Of a DNA stretch of 64,000 nucleotides, positions 45,294 to 58,428 are shown in pieces. The position numbers and the translations under genes are program-made. The stretch is from Pratylenchus scribneri. Taxonomy: Eukaryota; Nematoda; Chromadorea; Rhabditida; Pratylenchidae. The stretch spans positions 1 through 64,000 of the forward strand of contig JAQSEB010000191.1 in NCBI GenBank assembly GCA_030063045.1, in the 5' to 3' direction. Below the pieces are notes generated by a model that did no database searches, was not told where the DNA came from, and was given only the letters and a program-made list of their open reading frames with translations. Numbering within the stretch: position 1 is the first letter of the stretch; each line of letters begins with the position of its first letter.

Positions 45294-48200
45294 GCCAAAT
45301 TTCTGGAATAATTCTTCTGCAAAAATTGACGCAAATGCAATATTTTCACAATTTATTTGTAAGCACCAATTTTCCTCATCATCCACCGCCAAAAATGAGA
45401 TCAAAACCAATTCTTTGCGGGAAATTGTTTGAGCAGCAAAACAAAACTAAAAAATTTTAAATAATTTTTAAAAATATTTTTACCAACCTTTAAGCCAATT
45501 ATTTGTTTACAATTGCACAACTCGAACAGTTGCCTGGCTGTAAATGAATCCGGTGTTTTGGTTATTTTCTTTTGCACTTTATTCATTCCTCCCAATTTGG
45601 CGCGTTTTTCCAAAAATATTTCACTTGAAAGTTCGATTGATTCAATTTGTTCGCCATAAGGGGCCTAAAGAAAGCATTAAAATAATTTAAATTGTCAATT
45701 AATTAATTTATTACTTGGACGTGGAATTGTGCCATTTTCTCGCCATTTGCCCATTTTATTGTCCATTCGGATGTTTGTGCGGAATCAGCGAAATCAATGC
45801 CCAAAGTCACTCTTCGTCGTTCTCCTTCATTCAATCCGGTCAAAATCGCTGGTCCACTTGTTAATAAATTACACTAAAATAATTAATAAATTTAATTGTA
45901 ATTTTTTAATTTAAATTTACTGGCAAATTTGGATTCAATTGAACATCGCTGCTGCGAATTTTTGAATGCCGAAAGCTGATTTGCAATTCAAGGCAAACCA
46001 TTGAATTTGAGAAGAGGCACGGAGAACGACAAAATCGTCCATCCACTGTTAATCCACCGGACACCACTGATTGGACCAAATGAAGCTTAAATTATTAATT
46101 AAATAAATAATTTAATTAAAAAATTACGGAAAATTCATCGGGCACCCATTGTGCTGGCGTTCTTGTCCATTTTGAGTAAATGCCGGTGGGTATTGAGGAT
46201 GAGGAGGAAGATGGCATAATTGGTGGCCCAAAGTCGAGGTCGAGCAAAAGTAAATCATCTTCCAATTTCTTCTTCTCAGTTTTTTGTTGTTTTTTCTTTT
46301 CTTCCAATTTTTCAGCATTTTCAATTTTAATTGGTTTCTTCAATTCTTCCTCCTCCTCTTCTTCTTCCAATGAATTTTCCTCATCATCAGCTGAATCAGC
46401 TAAATATTTAAATAAATTAAATTTTAATATTTTTATTTAGCCCACATTCTTCCTCCTCTTCTTCTTCGTCTTCTTCATCTTCGTCCTCTTCACTTACTTC
46501 TTCTTCCTCATCAAAGGATGTGAATTCTTCGTCATCGTCCATTTTTTGTTGAGGTTTGATTTTTGGAGAATCGCTGGGCAAAGGATAAGCTGAACGGCGA
46601 ATGGTTGGGTCAGGTTGTTCCAATGGAAAATCTGGTAATTCCGTATAGCCGGAACATTTCTTTGAAATCAAAATGAGGAATGAATTTGGTTGAATTGGCT
46701 CACCTGATTAAGCAAATGTGAAAGTGTGCCCAATTGGAAATGTTCGGCCCGATCAGCAAAAGTGTTTTGAACGACAGGGGCCGGTCTCTCACTGAGGAAT
46801 ATTTCCAGTGGAAATTTTACCTAAAAATTGAAAATATTAATTTTTTTATTTCTCTTTACCATTCCATTGTCATTATTTTCCGGCTGTCCATTTTGTTGCT
46901 GTTCCCTTTCTTCTTCATTTCCATTTTCGTCAATTTGTTGTTTTTCATTTGTGGAAGAAAAGCCAAAAATGAAATTTCGTAGAAATCGGCACCGATCACG
47001 GATGTCATATGAACGATCATAGCGGGCCAATTGGAAAATATATTTGACCAAAAGGGCACATTTTCCTTCTCGATTCGCCGGGTCAATTATCCAAAGACGA
47101 ACGGCCAAATTTAATGCTTGAAGCTAAAAAAACAATTTATAATTTTATTTAATAAAAAAATTGACCTTAACGCATTCAGCTTCTTCACAAAATGTTGTGG
47201 CCACTTTTCGTAACAAATCCGGTGCCAATTTTGGGACCTTTTTGATGTGAATTCCAATCAGCCAAAGAATGCATGCCCTCGCCATTGGAGCCTATTTTAA
47301 ATATTAAAAATATTTTAAAATAATTTATATCCCATTTTAACCTTAACATTGTCGATTAATCGAAAAACTCGTTTCAGCAGCGGCAAAGGAGCATCGGAAT
47401 GAAGTAATCTTTTCAAAACCACCACCGAAGCACAAATAATTTGTTCACTTGTGCCATTGGAGGAAATAATCCGGATTAGGATGGCCAAACATGAATCTGC
47501 CGCCGATGGAACTTGGAGGGCGCATCGGCCAATTGCATCGATCGCCGCATCGGCCAAATCGTTCATTTGCATATATGCCTTAAAATATAGCCAAAAATAA
47601 ATTAATTTAAAATTGAAATTAATTTTACTTGTAATTCCCGAATGACCAATTGGACATTTGCTTCAGTAACCAAACTGGTCAAAACTTGCAATTTCAGTTG
47701 TTTCACATGAATTGGTTCAGAGGAACGGATGAAAAAACTTTTCAAAAATGGCTCAAATAAATTCTAAAAATTAAATTTATTTAAAAAGTGTCGAAAATTC
47801 AAATTTTACTTTGCTTATGGCAAACACCTCTCTATCTTGCTGCTGTCTGGCCGTACTTACACAAATGCTGGCAATGTTCACCAAAATAATGTATTGAACT
47901 TCATTTGGACCGCGCAAAAGGCGAACCAATGCCATCGGGACGACGGACAATTGGGAATGGGGCGCAATGTAATAGAGGAGTTGGGCAACGGCCTTATAAA
48001 AAATAATTGCATTAAAGGTAATAAATTTGAAAACAAACCATTACAACAGCCGGATTCCTGCTTTGTAAAAGTGGTCGGACTGAGCTGAGCAAAAGATTAT
48101 GGTCCGGGTCCAATGGTGGTTGAAGGGGATAATGGTGGTCATTTTCTTCTTTTTCCTCGCTTTTTGATTCATCCAAACTCCATTTTCGTCCATTTCCAAA

Positions 48201-49196
48201 TGGAGTGAGAAATTGGGTACGGGCATATCGGGTCAACAGGCCGATCATAACAATTTGACCCCTAAAATATTTAAAAATGAATAAAAATTGAACTAAATTA
48301 AACCATTCATCAATGTCGGCCAATGCCCGACAAAGTAGTCGAAAATGACGATGCAATAAATCCAATCGATCCGGGCAAGTTTGTTCAAAAGCATAAACGG
48401 CTGATCCCAAAACGAGTGTACGTTTATCGCCTAAAAATTGAAATTATTTAATTAAAAATAATAAATCGGACCAAGGAGAAAATCAATGCATTCAATGAGG
48501 GAAGATTGCAATTCTGGATCAAGTGAGAAGAGTTTTGGAATGGCATGGGCAGCAACTTTGCGCACATATGGGCTCATATCCCGCACAGCCTCTTTGATGG
48601 CCAACATCATCACCGGTGCAATCATTTGCACTCGAATTGAGGAAAGAACACGGAGGGCACTCGCCTTAAATAAAATTAAATTATTCATTTTTTAAAAATG
48701 AAACAAACTCGAATAAGCTGGTTTGGATCCTTTAGACCTCGTTGGAATGTGCTAATGGAGAGAAGTGCCAAATCCTGTTGTTCTTCGGCATAGCGGACCA
48801 AATAAACATATACCAATTTTTTAAGCTAATAAAATTGAAATTATTTATTATTGGATTAACTTTAAATTACTTCTAAATTTTTTGCTGCTACATTTTTCAC
48901 AATTGCAGGAAATAGTTCAGAAACATCTTTGCCACGTGCGACCATCTTAATTAATGGAATTAAATTGAATAAAAAAGAATAAAATACATTGATTATCCTT
49001 CGCATTGCATCCATTTTGATATTTTCTTTATTGCTATCCAACATTGCTTTTAGATCATTAAATTTCCTGATTTAATTGAACAAATTAATATATTTAAGTT
49101 GAAATTTTACCCTTTGCTGTCGAGCATTGTACCGCTTTCGGCAATTTCAATTTCCGGACTAGCAAGTCCCTCTGTTGGAGGATATGACATTCTCAT
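45294..49196 (-). CDS. apb-3: AP-3 adaptor complex beta subunit
   Basis: About 18 exons, start 49196 ([10 protein letters not shown]), stop 45294-45296. The N-terminal two thirds is an adaptin trunk of helical repeats: [97 protein letters not shown]. Next comes a long acidic and Ser-rich hinge ([21 protein letters not shown], then [14 protein letters not shown]), typical of beta-3. After the hinge, [16 protein letters not shown] begins the ear-like C-terminal region. AP-3 sorts cargo from endosomes to lysosome-related organelles. No lesion seen. Confidence 0.9.
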
Positions 49197-50097
49197 ATTA
49201 TTTTTATTATTAAAATCTTAAAATATAGTAAAAATGAATAATTTAAAAGCCATTTCTTAGTTTTAGACTTTTAGTTCTAAAGAAGTTTCTCGTTATTATC
49301 GCTGCGCGCTGCGCGCTGCGCAAACCGCAAACACAAACAAGAAAAAAATAAAAAAAATAAATTAATGGAAAATATTTTTGGCATAAAAATTTTGATTTTG
49401 GCGTAATTTCAAAAAATAAACCAATTCAATTTTTTATTACAGTATACAAAATTAAGTTGTCAATTCACAATGTTGAATGTTGGTGTTGGGTCAACAAAGT
49501 CTAAAAGGAATAAGTCATGGCCAATAAACTATAAAAGACGAGTGTTTGGGAAAAATGCCACAAAACAAAAATGGAATGAAAAAATGCAACAAAAAGGATT
49601 AGATTATAATTAGGATCAACGAATGGTATGGAATTGACGATTTGGGAAATGGGTAATGTCATAATGTATGTTGAAAGTGTCAACAACGATGTCCACATTG
49701 GAAATGGAAAGGATGGACTTTGATTGGGGGATTGATTGCAGAATGCAGAGCACATCCTACTATACAGTATGCATCAATTTGTCAGCCAACAGCAGAAATT
49801 TCTTTCCCGCAGGAAAAATCCGTCTTCTTCTTTGACGCATTTTGCCGATGGCCAAGAAACCCAAATGGCGAGTACCGTACCGATTCTACTCAATCAGCCT
49901 CATTTATTTAATCTTCTCGTTTTTTGGCAAATTTGTTTTAAATTTAAATTACCGATATACAACGAAATTGAACATTTTATTTTTAACATTATTCAACCAT
50001 TGTTTTTCAATTAGCTTTTCTAATTGATAGTGTTATCATTTAAATTGTCGAAATATGTAAAAAATTTCAAAAAAGGATGGGTAAAATAAAGGGGATT
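49197..50097. other. Stretch between AP-3 beta and the satellite, possible receptor fragment
   Basis: At 49303-49325 a GCTGCGCGCTGCGCG repeat stands in AT-rich DNA, close to the AP-3 beta start. On the minus strand 49755-49501 is an 84-codon hydrophobic frame (MWTSLLTLSTYIM..NLILFVAFFHSIFVLWHFS) resembling two to three membrane helices of a serpentine receptor. No other exons were found, so it is at most a fragment. Confidence 0.35.
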
Positions 50098-51556
50098 TAC
50101 AATTACAATCCTTTTCTGGAACGAATTTAGTTACAATCCTCAATTACAATTGCAATTTTTACAATTACAATCGCAATTACAATTTAGAATTTTACAATTA
50201 CAATCGCAATTACAACTTAGAATTTTACAATTACAATCGCAATTACAACTTAGATTTTACAATTACAATCGCAATTACAATTTAGAATTTTACAATTACA
50301 ATCGCAATTACAACTTAGAATTTTACAATTACAATCGCAATTACAACTTAGAATTTACAATTACAATCGCAATTACAACTTAGAATTTACAATTACAATC
50401 GCAATTACAACTTAGAATTTACAATTACAATCGCAATTACAACTTAGAATTTACAATTACAACTTAGATTTTACAATTACAATCGCAATTACAACTTAGA
50501 ATTTACAATTACAATCGCAATTACAACTTAGAATTTACAATTACAACTTAGAATTTACAATTACAACTTAGATTTTACAATTACAACTTAGATTTTACAA
50601 TTACAACTTAGATTTTACAATTACAACTTAGAATTTACAATTACAATCGCAATTACAACTTAGATTTTACAATTACAACTTAGAATTTACAATTACAATC
50701 GCAATTACAACTTAGAATTTACAATTACAACTTAGAATTTACAATTACAACTTAGAATTTACAATTACAACTTAGAATTTACAATTACAACTTAGATTTT
50801 ACAATTACAATCGCAATTACAACTTAGAAATTACAATTACAATCGCAATTACAACTTAGAAATTACAATTACAATCGCAATTACAATTTAGATTTTACAT
50901 TTACAATCGCAATTACAATTTAGAAATTACAATTACTACAATCGCAATTACAATTAAAACTTAGAATTTATAATCGCAATTACAATCGCAATTACAATTA
51001 CAACTTAGAATTTGCAATCGCAATTACAATTACAATTACAATTACAACTTGGAATTTTACAATTACAATCCCAATTACAATCGCAATTACAACTTAGAAA
51101 TTACAATTACAATCGCAATTACAACTTAGAAATTACAATTACAATCGCAATTACAATTTAGATTTTACATTTACAATCGCAATTACAATTTAGAAATTAC
51201 AATTACTACAATCGCAATTACAATTAAAACTTAGAATTTATAATCGCAATTACAATCGCAATTACAACTTGAAATTTTACAATTACAATCGCAATTACAA
51301 CTTAGAATTTTACAATTACAATCGCAATTACAACTTGGAATTTTACAATTACAATCCCAATTACAATTACAATCGCAAATTAGAATTACAATTACAACTT
51401 AGAATTTTACAATTACGCAATTACAATTACAACTTAGAATTTTACAATTACAATCGCAAATACAATTACAACCTAGAATTTACAATTACAATCGCAATTA
51501 CAACTTAGAATTTACAATTACAATAGCAATTACAATTCCTTTCCGAAATGAAGTTA
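50098..51556. repeat. 1.46-kb satellite, same 33-bp family as 29.3-31.9 kb
   Basis: Units ACAATTACAATCGCAATTAC then AACTTAGAATTTT, more degenerate than the 29-kb array. A ~180-bp block (50860-50975) recurs at 51100-51250. Edges again carry the boundary word: ACAATCCTTTTCTGGAACGAAT then TTAG at 50106, and ACAATTCCTTTCCGAAATGAAG then TTAG at 51532. Confidence 0.95.
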
Positions 51557-51560
51557 GAGA

Positions 51561-53103
51561 TTAGAGATTACAATATTGTTGAATGATAAAAAAATAAATA
51601 TATTTGAATGATTTAATTAGAAAATGGAATTCATTTTTAATTTTTGCAAATAATAAACTGATTGATTGGAATTGATTTGAAATTATTTTAAGCCAAGATT
51701 GAGCCAGCATCCGGAAGTGACTTTCAGGATTTTGAGGTCGAATTAATATTGCGCCGTTGATTGTTTTCGGTGGACTTTCATCACTTCCCATCCTTCTTTT
51801 TTCTTCAACATCTTCGCTCTCTCCAATTCTATTTTGGATTTTGCAAAGGAAAATTCTTGCCACAAATTTGTAAAAACGTTTTTTCAGCAAAGGATGATGG
51901 CTACAATTATTTTTACGAAATTGGTTAATTTTCCATGCTCTCACGTGATTACGGTGATTTCGATGGCCAAATCGACCAATGAACTGAGAATTGTGCAAAT
52001 ATGGATTAAAATCATAATTTGATATTCGTCGCTTGCAATACTAAAATACATCATTCCACCACCAATACTTAAAATGGAATTGTTTAGAAGATGGCACAAA
52101 AATGCGGGGCCAAGTTGGCGACTTGTTCGAATATTTTCGGCCAACTAATTAAAAATCAAAAAAGTGGGGAAATTGGAATTAACTTGATATTTTTGGGTCA
52201 GGGAATAATCACGTCCTTCGGGCAAAAAACGATGATATTTTCGTTGATTGTAGAAACCCATTAGGAGAATTGACTGAAATGAATTCAATTTAATATAATG
52301 GAATTTTTATTTATTAACCAAATATTCAATAAAACTCATTAAAAACAAAGCCAATGTTGTCAAAAAATTGGGCAATGCGAAATCCAAATTATTAGTTGTC
52401 GTGAAACAATTGAGCAGTGAAATTGTCAGCTAATAAAGTTTACAAAATTAAAATTTTAAAAAATGGCCAACCAAAAGAAGAAACCAAACAATACTGAAAT
52501 GCCATTTTTGGTATTTTTCATATTTTCGGTAGAAAAATGTGGCCAAAAGCCGTTCAATGAGCAAAATGTGGCCAATGGAATTTCGGAATACGGTGACGGA
52601 AAGGCCATATCTCTGTGAATGAATCATTCACCAACCAATTACATTAATTTCTAATCCATTATTCACATAACAAAACAATGTTGGAAAGTAACATGATAAT
52701 TACCGGAATAAAAGTTAGATTATGTTTGAAATTTATTGTTCACTTTTCCAGGGATTTATTTTAGTGTTTAAAACTGATCGGCGGATCGCGGATCTATCCT
52801 TTTTCCTTTCACCTGAATGAAAATTGGGCCGGCATAATAAATGTTTTGGTTGATGAATTCGTTCGCAATTGAAATTATCCGATACAATTCGAAAGCAACA
52901 ATGCAGCCACTTTGAATTTGGAGAATGAAACGAAGATTCGGATGCAGAATTCTGCTGGAAGAAAGGATGGCAAAATTGATGATGGAAATGAGCAGAACTG
53001 GCGGATGCAAAATGGACAATTCGACGATGGAGAGAATGACGGAAGTGGAATTGATGAATTCGCTTGGGGGTTGGACGGGGGAATAGCCAGTAGCAGAATT
53101 CAT
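51561..53103 (-). CDS. Serpentine chemoreceptor 1 (Sre-like 7TM)
   Basis: Exons from 53103 to 51561. Seven hydrophobic segments are spread over about six exons. Landmarks: HPNLRFILQIQ after helix 2, VFRNSIGHILLIERLLATFFYRKYE (the IGH..L.ERxxAT....YE signature after helix 3), YSLTQKYQ, LAENIRTSRQLGPAFLCH, and a Ser/Glu tail beginning HPLLKKRFYKF. The layout matches Sre-type nematode chemoreceptors; ligand unknown; expected in sensory neurons. Tail is longer than in its neighbour. The ORF runs to within a few bases of the adjacent satellite edge. Confidence 0.7.
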
Positions 53104-54358
53104 TCAATGAAATTTGCTTAAAAATTGGCTGAAAAATTGCGGGAAAATCCAAAAATATATAAATATTTTAGATTAAATTCGGGAAATGAATACTTTTGAT
53201 TATGATTTTTAATTATTTAGTCAATATCTATATATTCGAAAGGAGAAAAATAAATGAATTGGCCAGGAGAAAATTAATTCAAGAATTAATTTGATAATGG
53301 ATTTTTGGGCAAAAATTTGATTTTAGTAGAAAAATGGGTTTGAGATTGGCATCAAAAAATCAAAATCTAATTTTGTAGACAAAGAGAATTGAAAATTTTG
53401 GGGAGCGGGGGCAGAATATTGTATTAGAATAGAATTATAGTTAGGGAATAATTGAATGGATGGAACATAAAATGGACAATATTCATTTTTGAAAGTTTAT
53501 TTTAGGCCAAAAAGTTGCTAAGAATGGTGAGAAAATGCCACTTCAAAAATATTTTAAAATAGAGCCATTCGTTTTTGCAAATTAGATAGAAAATTTATAT
53601 ACTAATTTTGCGTAAAAATTTTGATTAACCAATTTTTGTATGAAAGGGAAATGATAGTTTTGGGCAAAATTTTATAACCAAGTATAATATTATTAGAATT
53701 ATACCCAATGCCTGACATTTCTTTTTAATATACTTCATTAGAGGGACAAAATCGAAGAAAAGGTGGGAAATTCGCACAAATTCAACTTAATTAAAATGAA
53801 TGGACCCAAAAGGAATTGTTCAATACTAGAAACATTGGATTCTCGGAAAATTGTACATTAAACAACAAAATTGGGGGCATTTATTTTAGCCATCCATCTT
53901 TAATAAATGTATTTCGGTTGCATCAAAAATTAATAAAAGTCCAATGAATTGTAAAATTCAATTTGTAATTAATTTGTGACCAATTAATCAGCAGAATATT
54001 TTTAAACGTGAATTTCATTTGATGAAAATATTTATAACTAGAATTTTTACTTTATGCTTGTTATTGCGTCAATAATATGTAGTATAAATCCGTTCATTAT
54101 AATTTGCTCACTCTATTTTCAACTAATTATAAAACACAAAACCCATCATAAATTCTTGTGATTTTGGGAGAATTTTTTTCGTTACCATCAACCAAAAAAA
54201 TCGGAGAATTTTTCACAGATCAATTGTTGCCCCAAGCTAAAAGAATGTTATGGAAAATGTCAAAGGAAAAGGAAAAGAATTTGATGAATTTAATCGAATT
54301 TAATAATAACAATTAATGCCAAATTAATAACATTTGTGAATAAATTTGATGCCATTGA
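53104..54358. other. 1.25-kb intergenic stretch
   Basis: AT-rich spacer between the two receptor paralogues. No exon, repeat array or RNA gene recognised. Confidence 0.6.
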
Positions 54359-55642
54359 TCATTTCCATGCTTTTGCCAATTCACTAAAATGACTGTCCGA
54401 ATCGGGTGTCCTAATCAGCGGATGGCCCCGAATTGTTCGCGGCAATGTGCCGAGTCCATTTTCGACCATTTCCTCCTCCGGATCTGGGTGCCCATTTCTA
54501 ATTTGATTGGCACTTTTGCAAAAAATTAATTTCCTTAATAAACCAATTGCCCTCTTTTTCAGCAACGGATGATGGCTGAAAAATGGAAATTTTTAGGGAA
54601 ATGATCTCGCGAAAATTACGTAATAACGGTGATTTCGATGATGGCAGAAAGAATTGAATTGAGGGATAAAATGTTGGCAAAGAAAAAACTGATTAAGTAG
54701 GCCTCCTCGAACCAGCCAAAAAAGACGACCATATTTTTGAGCATTGTCAAAATATTATTAATGAAATGGCAGAGAAATGCAGGGCCAAGCTGACGGCTGG
54801 TCCGAATATTTTCGGAAAGCTTAAAAAATAATAAATTTATATTTGTTTGGGGCACACCACCTGATATTTTTCACTGAGTGAATATCTTTGATTCAAGGCC
54901 AAAACAATTCGATCATATTTTTTCAAATTGTAGATTCCATTCAAACAAATTAACTGACAAAAATAAATGGAAATTATAATAAAATCCAATTTGAAATATT
55001 GCCAACCACAAATTCGACCAAACTCAGCAGAATGATGGCAAAATTTGTGGCCAAATTCAATGAGGTCACTCCCCAAGATTGCAAATTGGTGAATTCATTC
55101 AATGAACAAATTGTCAACTAAAAATGATACGAATATAAATTTAGGAGAAACATTTTTGGGAATTGACCAAAAGGGGACACCAAATGAAGTTGAAATAAAT
55201 ATTACGAAAATGTTCATATCGACTGGCCATCATTGTGGCCATCAGCCTTTCGATCAAAAGTACATGGCCAATTGAATTACGGAAAAGGGTGAAAAAGCGA
55301 GAAATAAACTGAAATTGAGAGGGAATAATCGAGAACCATTGATTGGATTGGGAATACCTGTAAAATGATATGGCCTGGGTTGAAAATGTCGCCGGAAATG
55401 AATTTCTCCATGACAAGGGCACACCTTTGCACCTCAAAAATGAATATGGCCACACTTTCGACTTGAAGAATGAATCGCAAATTTGGATGGATAATGTGGG
55501 AGGTGGAGAGGAGGGCAAGGTTTAATGCCGAAATTGCGGCCACAATTGGATGGAGCAACAATTCGAAGGAACTTTCGGCAAAGGCAAAACTGCAAACGAG
55601 GGAATAAAGGGCAGAGGAATTGTCGGTCATTTTTATTGGCAT
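54359..55642 (-). CDS. Serpentine chemoreceptor 2 (Sre-like 7TM)
   Basis: Start 55642 (MPIKMTDNSS; the second Met at 55630 is an alternative), stop 54359-54361. Exons give FELLLHPIVAAISALNLALL, HPNLRFILQVESVAIFIFE, LFRNSIGHVLLIERLMATMMASRYEHF, TSLNLATNFAIILLSLVEFV, RYSLSEKYQ, LSENIRTSRQLGPAFLCHF, and a tail HPLLKKRAIGLLRKL ending LAKAWK. Same exon arrangement and signatures as receptor 1, so a tandem duplication. Glu/Arg-Ala-Thr motif and C-terminal HPLLKKR junction are shared. Confidence 0.75.
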
Positions 55643-57423
55643 TTACTGCAAAATGGTGAATTCGAAAAATATTAAAAATGAAGGAAAAATCGTGATAAAT
55701 GAAATGAAAATGTATTTAAAATGATGAATTAAATTGAACACCGAGTTATTGCCAAAATTAATTCTTCAATTTGAATTTTGCCAGTGGCACGCATCAAAAT
55801 TCGATAAAATACACAAAATATTCACTGAAAATTGATGCATTTAATTAATTATTATCCATTTTCGGACATTCTTTGATGTTCGCTTTTGGCAAGAAAAATT
55901 TTTGTATAAAATAATTATTTTATGGCAGAATTGATTTAAATAGAAATACTAAAATATTTTCCGCCAAAAATGTAAAAATTTGGTAGAAATTTTACATAAT
56001 GAGAAGAAATTTAGTGGGAAAATGAAAATGGCATGGAAATATTGGCCGGAACCAAAAGAAGTCAATAAAATAAAACATAATTTGTTCATTTCCCAGGCTC
56101 CAATTTCCAATTCCACCGCCCTCTCCTATAATCAAATTCCAACAAATATTATTCAATATTATTAATTTTGTAACAGGAACACCTGCCATTGCCCACAAAA
56201 ATGTCCAATATTGACAATTCCATGAAAATGTAATTAAAATTTATTTTGGGTAAATCATTTTGAAGAGGGAATATTGAATGGAATGGCTGATGCAAATTAA
56301 ATTAAAATATGGATGTGAATTTGTTGGATTTGGATTGTCCCCATTTTGGTCAATAAAATAATGCGCCAAAATGAGTTTCTAAATATTTTAATAGGACATG
56401 CATAACACAAAAATCCCATTCAAAAGCCCATTCGCCAATAAAACAACCTTCATTCATTCCAAATGACAAAATCCCATCCAAACAAACACAAAATAAGACT
56501 GTTTTTTTCTCTTCAATTTCTTTTCTTATTTTTTGTGTATCGTGCGAATCACAATTCATAAAATATGTATAATTTTATGTGAAAAATAAATAATAATTTT
56601 ATTAAAAATAATAATTTATTCATTGCCAACGTCAACAATAATTTCCCTCGAATATTTTTTGGCTCACCATTTTCTCCCTGATGATTGAAGTTCAAAAATT
56701 GGCTAGGGAAATGAGCATCACAAAATGATCAAAAATTCGGCGGCACTTAATCCGTAGGCAATGAAAATTACTGTAATTGGTGGGATTGATCGGCGGGAAA
56801 TGAAGTGGAGAATTAGCCATTTTTATGGAAATGTTTCAAAATGATGTTGAAATGGAATTAGCCTTGAATATTGTACAGAAAAAAATAAAATCATGGACAA
56901 ATTTTAATTTCGTTGCTCTAAATTAGTCTCAAAGTTTGATAAAAAAGAAAGAAAATAATTAAAATTTAATTGAATAATTTGGCATATCTCATAAAATAAA
57001 ATTAGGAAAGAAAAACGAAGGCAAAAACTATATTAAAATCCATTGGTTGAACGGGAAATTGAATTAATATTTAATTTTTGGCCGGGAACGAGGAATATTA
57101 AAAGGAATTATCATTATGATTGATATTTTTAATAAATATTTTCAAATTTATATGAAAAATGGAATTAGATTGCATACAATCCAAATAAAATATAATTGAA
57201 GCAGCAATGAATTTTAATTGTCCATTTAATTAATTAATTAATTAATTAATTAATTAATTAATTAATTAATTAATTAATTAATTAAAATGAATTCATTCCT
57301 TTGGATAATATTTTTCATAAATTTCAGCCAATTTCTTTCTTTTTGCATCGCAGGATTTGCATTTCATTTTCGCTGGGTCATTGAATTCAGCATCGCTAAT
57401 TTCTATAAAATTAATTTTCATTT
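55643..57423. other. 1.8-kb non-coding stretch with a TTAA microsatellite
   Basis: AT-rich. At 57225-57284 is a run of about 15 TTAA units, self-complementary throughout. Open frames in 55980-56560 have no splice context or family signal. Confidence 0.65.
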
Positions 57424-58008
57424 TCAAATAATATTCCCCAAATCACCTTCCATCGTAGAGGATTCAATTGGTTCCGGGCTTGTGAAATCCAATTGGGGGG
57501 TTGAAGGTGGTTCAGGCGAGGAAACCTCCTCAGATGTTGATGATTCCACTTCTTCCGGTGTGGTCGATGGTGGCTAAATGAATTAATTTATTCATTTTAA
57601 AATGCATTTTCCCACCATTTCGGTGCCATTTGTACTTGGCGAAGGGGAATATGTGGATGTTGTTGTGGATGTTTCCTCCTCCTCGCTGCTCGATGAATCA
57701 CCGCATACTAGTAAAAAAAGTTCAAATTCATTAAATCCAAACCCAAATTTTTCACCTCCACATGTTTTTGGGCAAGCACATCGCATGCATTTTCGGAAGA
57801 AGAAATTCTCACAATTTTCCTTCATTTGATGGCAAATTTCACTTCGATCCACGCATTTATCTGTTTTTAAAACAGTGCTAATAAATAAATTATTCATTTC
57901 TTTACATTTATTCTCGCAATCTCCCGGACAATCTTCGCCGCATGCTTCGCATTTGTGAAAGTAAAATAGAATAAATGCCAGCAAAAATATTCGAATTAGT
58001 TGATTCAT
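57424..58008 (-). CDS. Secreted ShK-domain protein with Ser/Thr/Glu-rich tail
   Basis: Exons 58008-57756, 57707-57616 and 57573-57424, giving about 164 aa. Signal peptide MNQLIRIFLLAFILFYFHKC. A first Cys cluster (CGEDCPGDCENKC) precedes a ShK/ShKT domain: KCVDRSEICHQMKENCENFF, then CMRCACPKTCGVC, whose last TCGVC is completed across a 48-bp intron that also happens to be open. The rest is mucin-like (SSSSEEEETSTTTSTYSPS, then SSTSEEVSSPEPP), probably O-glycosylated. ShK folds in nematodes occur in secreted proteases, mucins and possible ion-channel-active peptides; no enzyme domain is present here. Confidence 0.75.
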
Positions 58009-58428
58009 TTTTGAGGCAAAAATATTCCCTAATTAAAATGATGGAATATTAATTAAAAATAGGGAAAATAAATGTGGATTTGGCCAATTTTGATAATTTT
58101 TTCCTAATTCCCCAATTTCCATTTCCATCCATTGGCGTCAAATCCACTTTTCACATTTATCCTTTTTTTTTTGCCATTGGCATCCTTCATTTGCACATCT
58201 GCTTCTGTTCCCTTCATTTATTCCATCAAATTAATTTGAAATTAAAATTATCATCCATCCCCCTTCTCCCTTTATTCACATTTCGAACTGACATTTTGAC
58301 TGTACAAACAATTCACTTTTTTGCTTATTTTAATTTTCTAAAAAAGTCTCAATTTGGATAATAAAAATTAAATTTATGACGACATTCACAAAATTTATGA
58401 AATATTACAAAAATAATAAAATTATCCA
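58009..58428. other. Intergenic stretch
   Basis: 5' flank of the ShK gene and 3' flank of the CoA-transferase gene. Nothing coding is supported. Confidence 0.55.

Noticed and set aside
52733..53152. 139-codon minus frame starting MDFPAIFQPIFKQ
   Set aside because: It is a shifted frame of the first exon of serpentine receptor 1; the frame at 53103 carries the conserved HPNLRFILQ.
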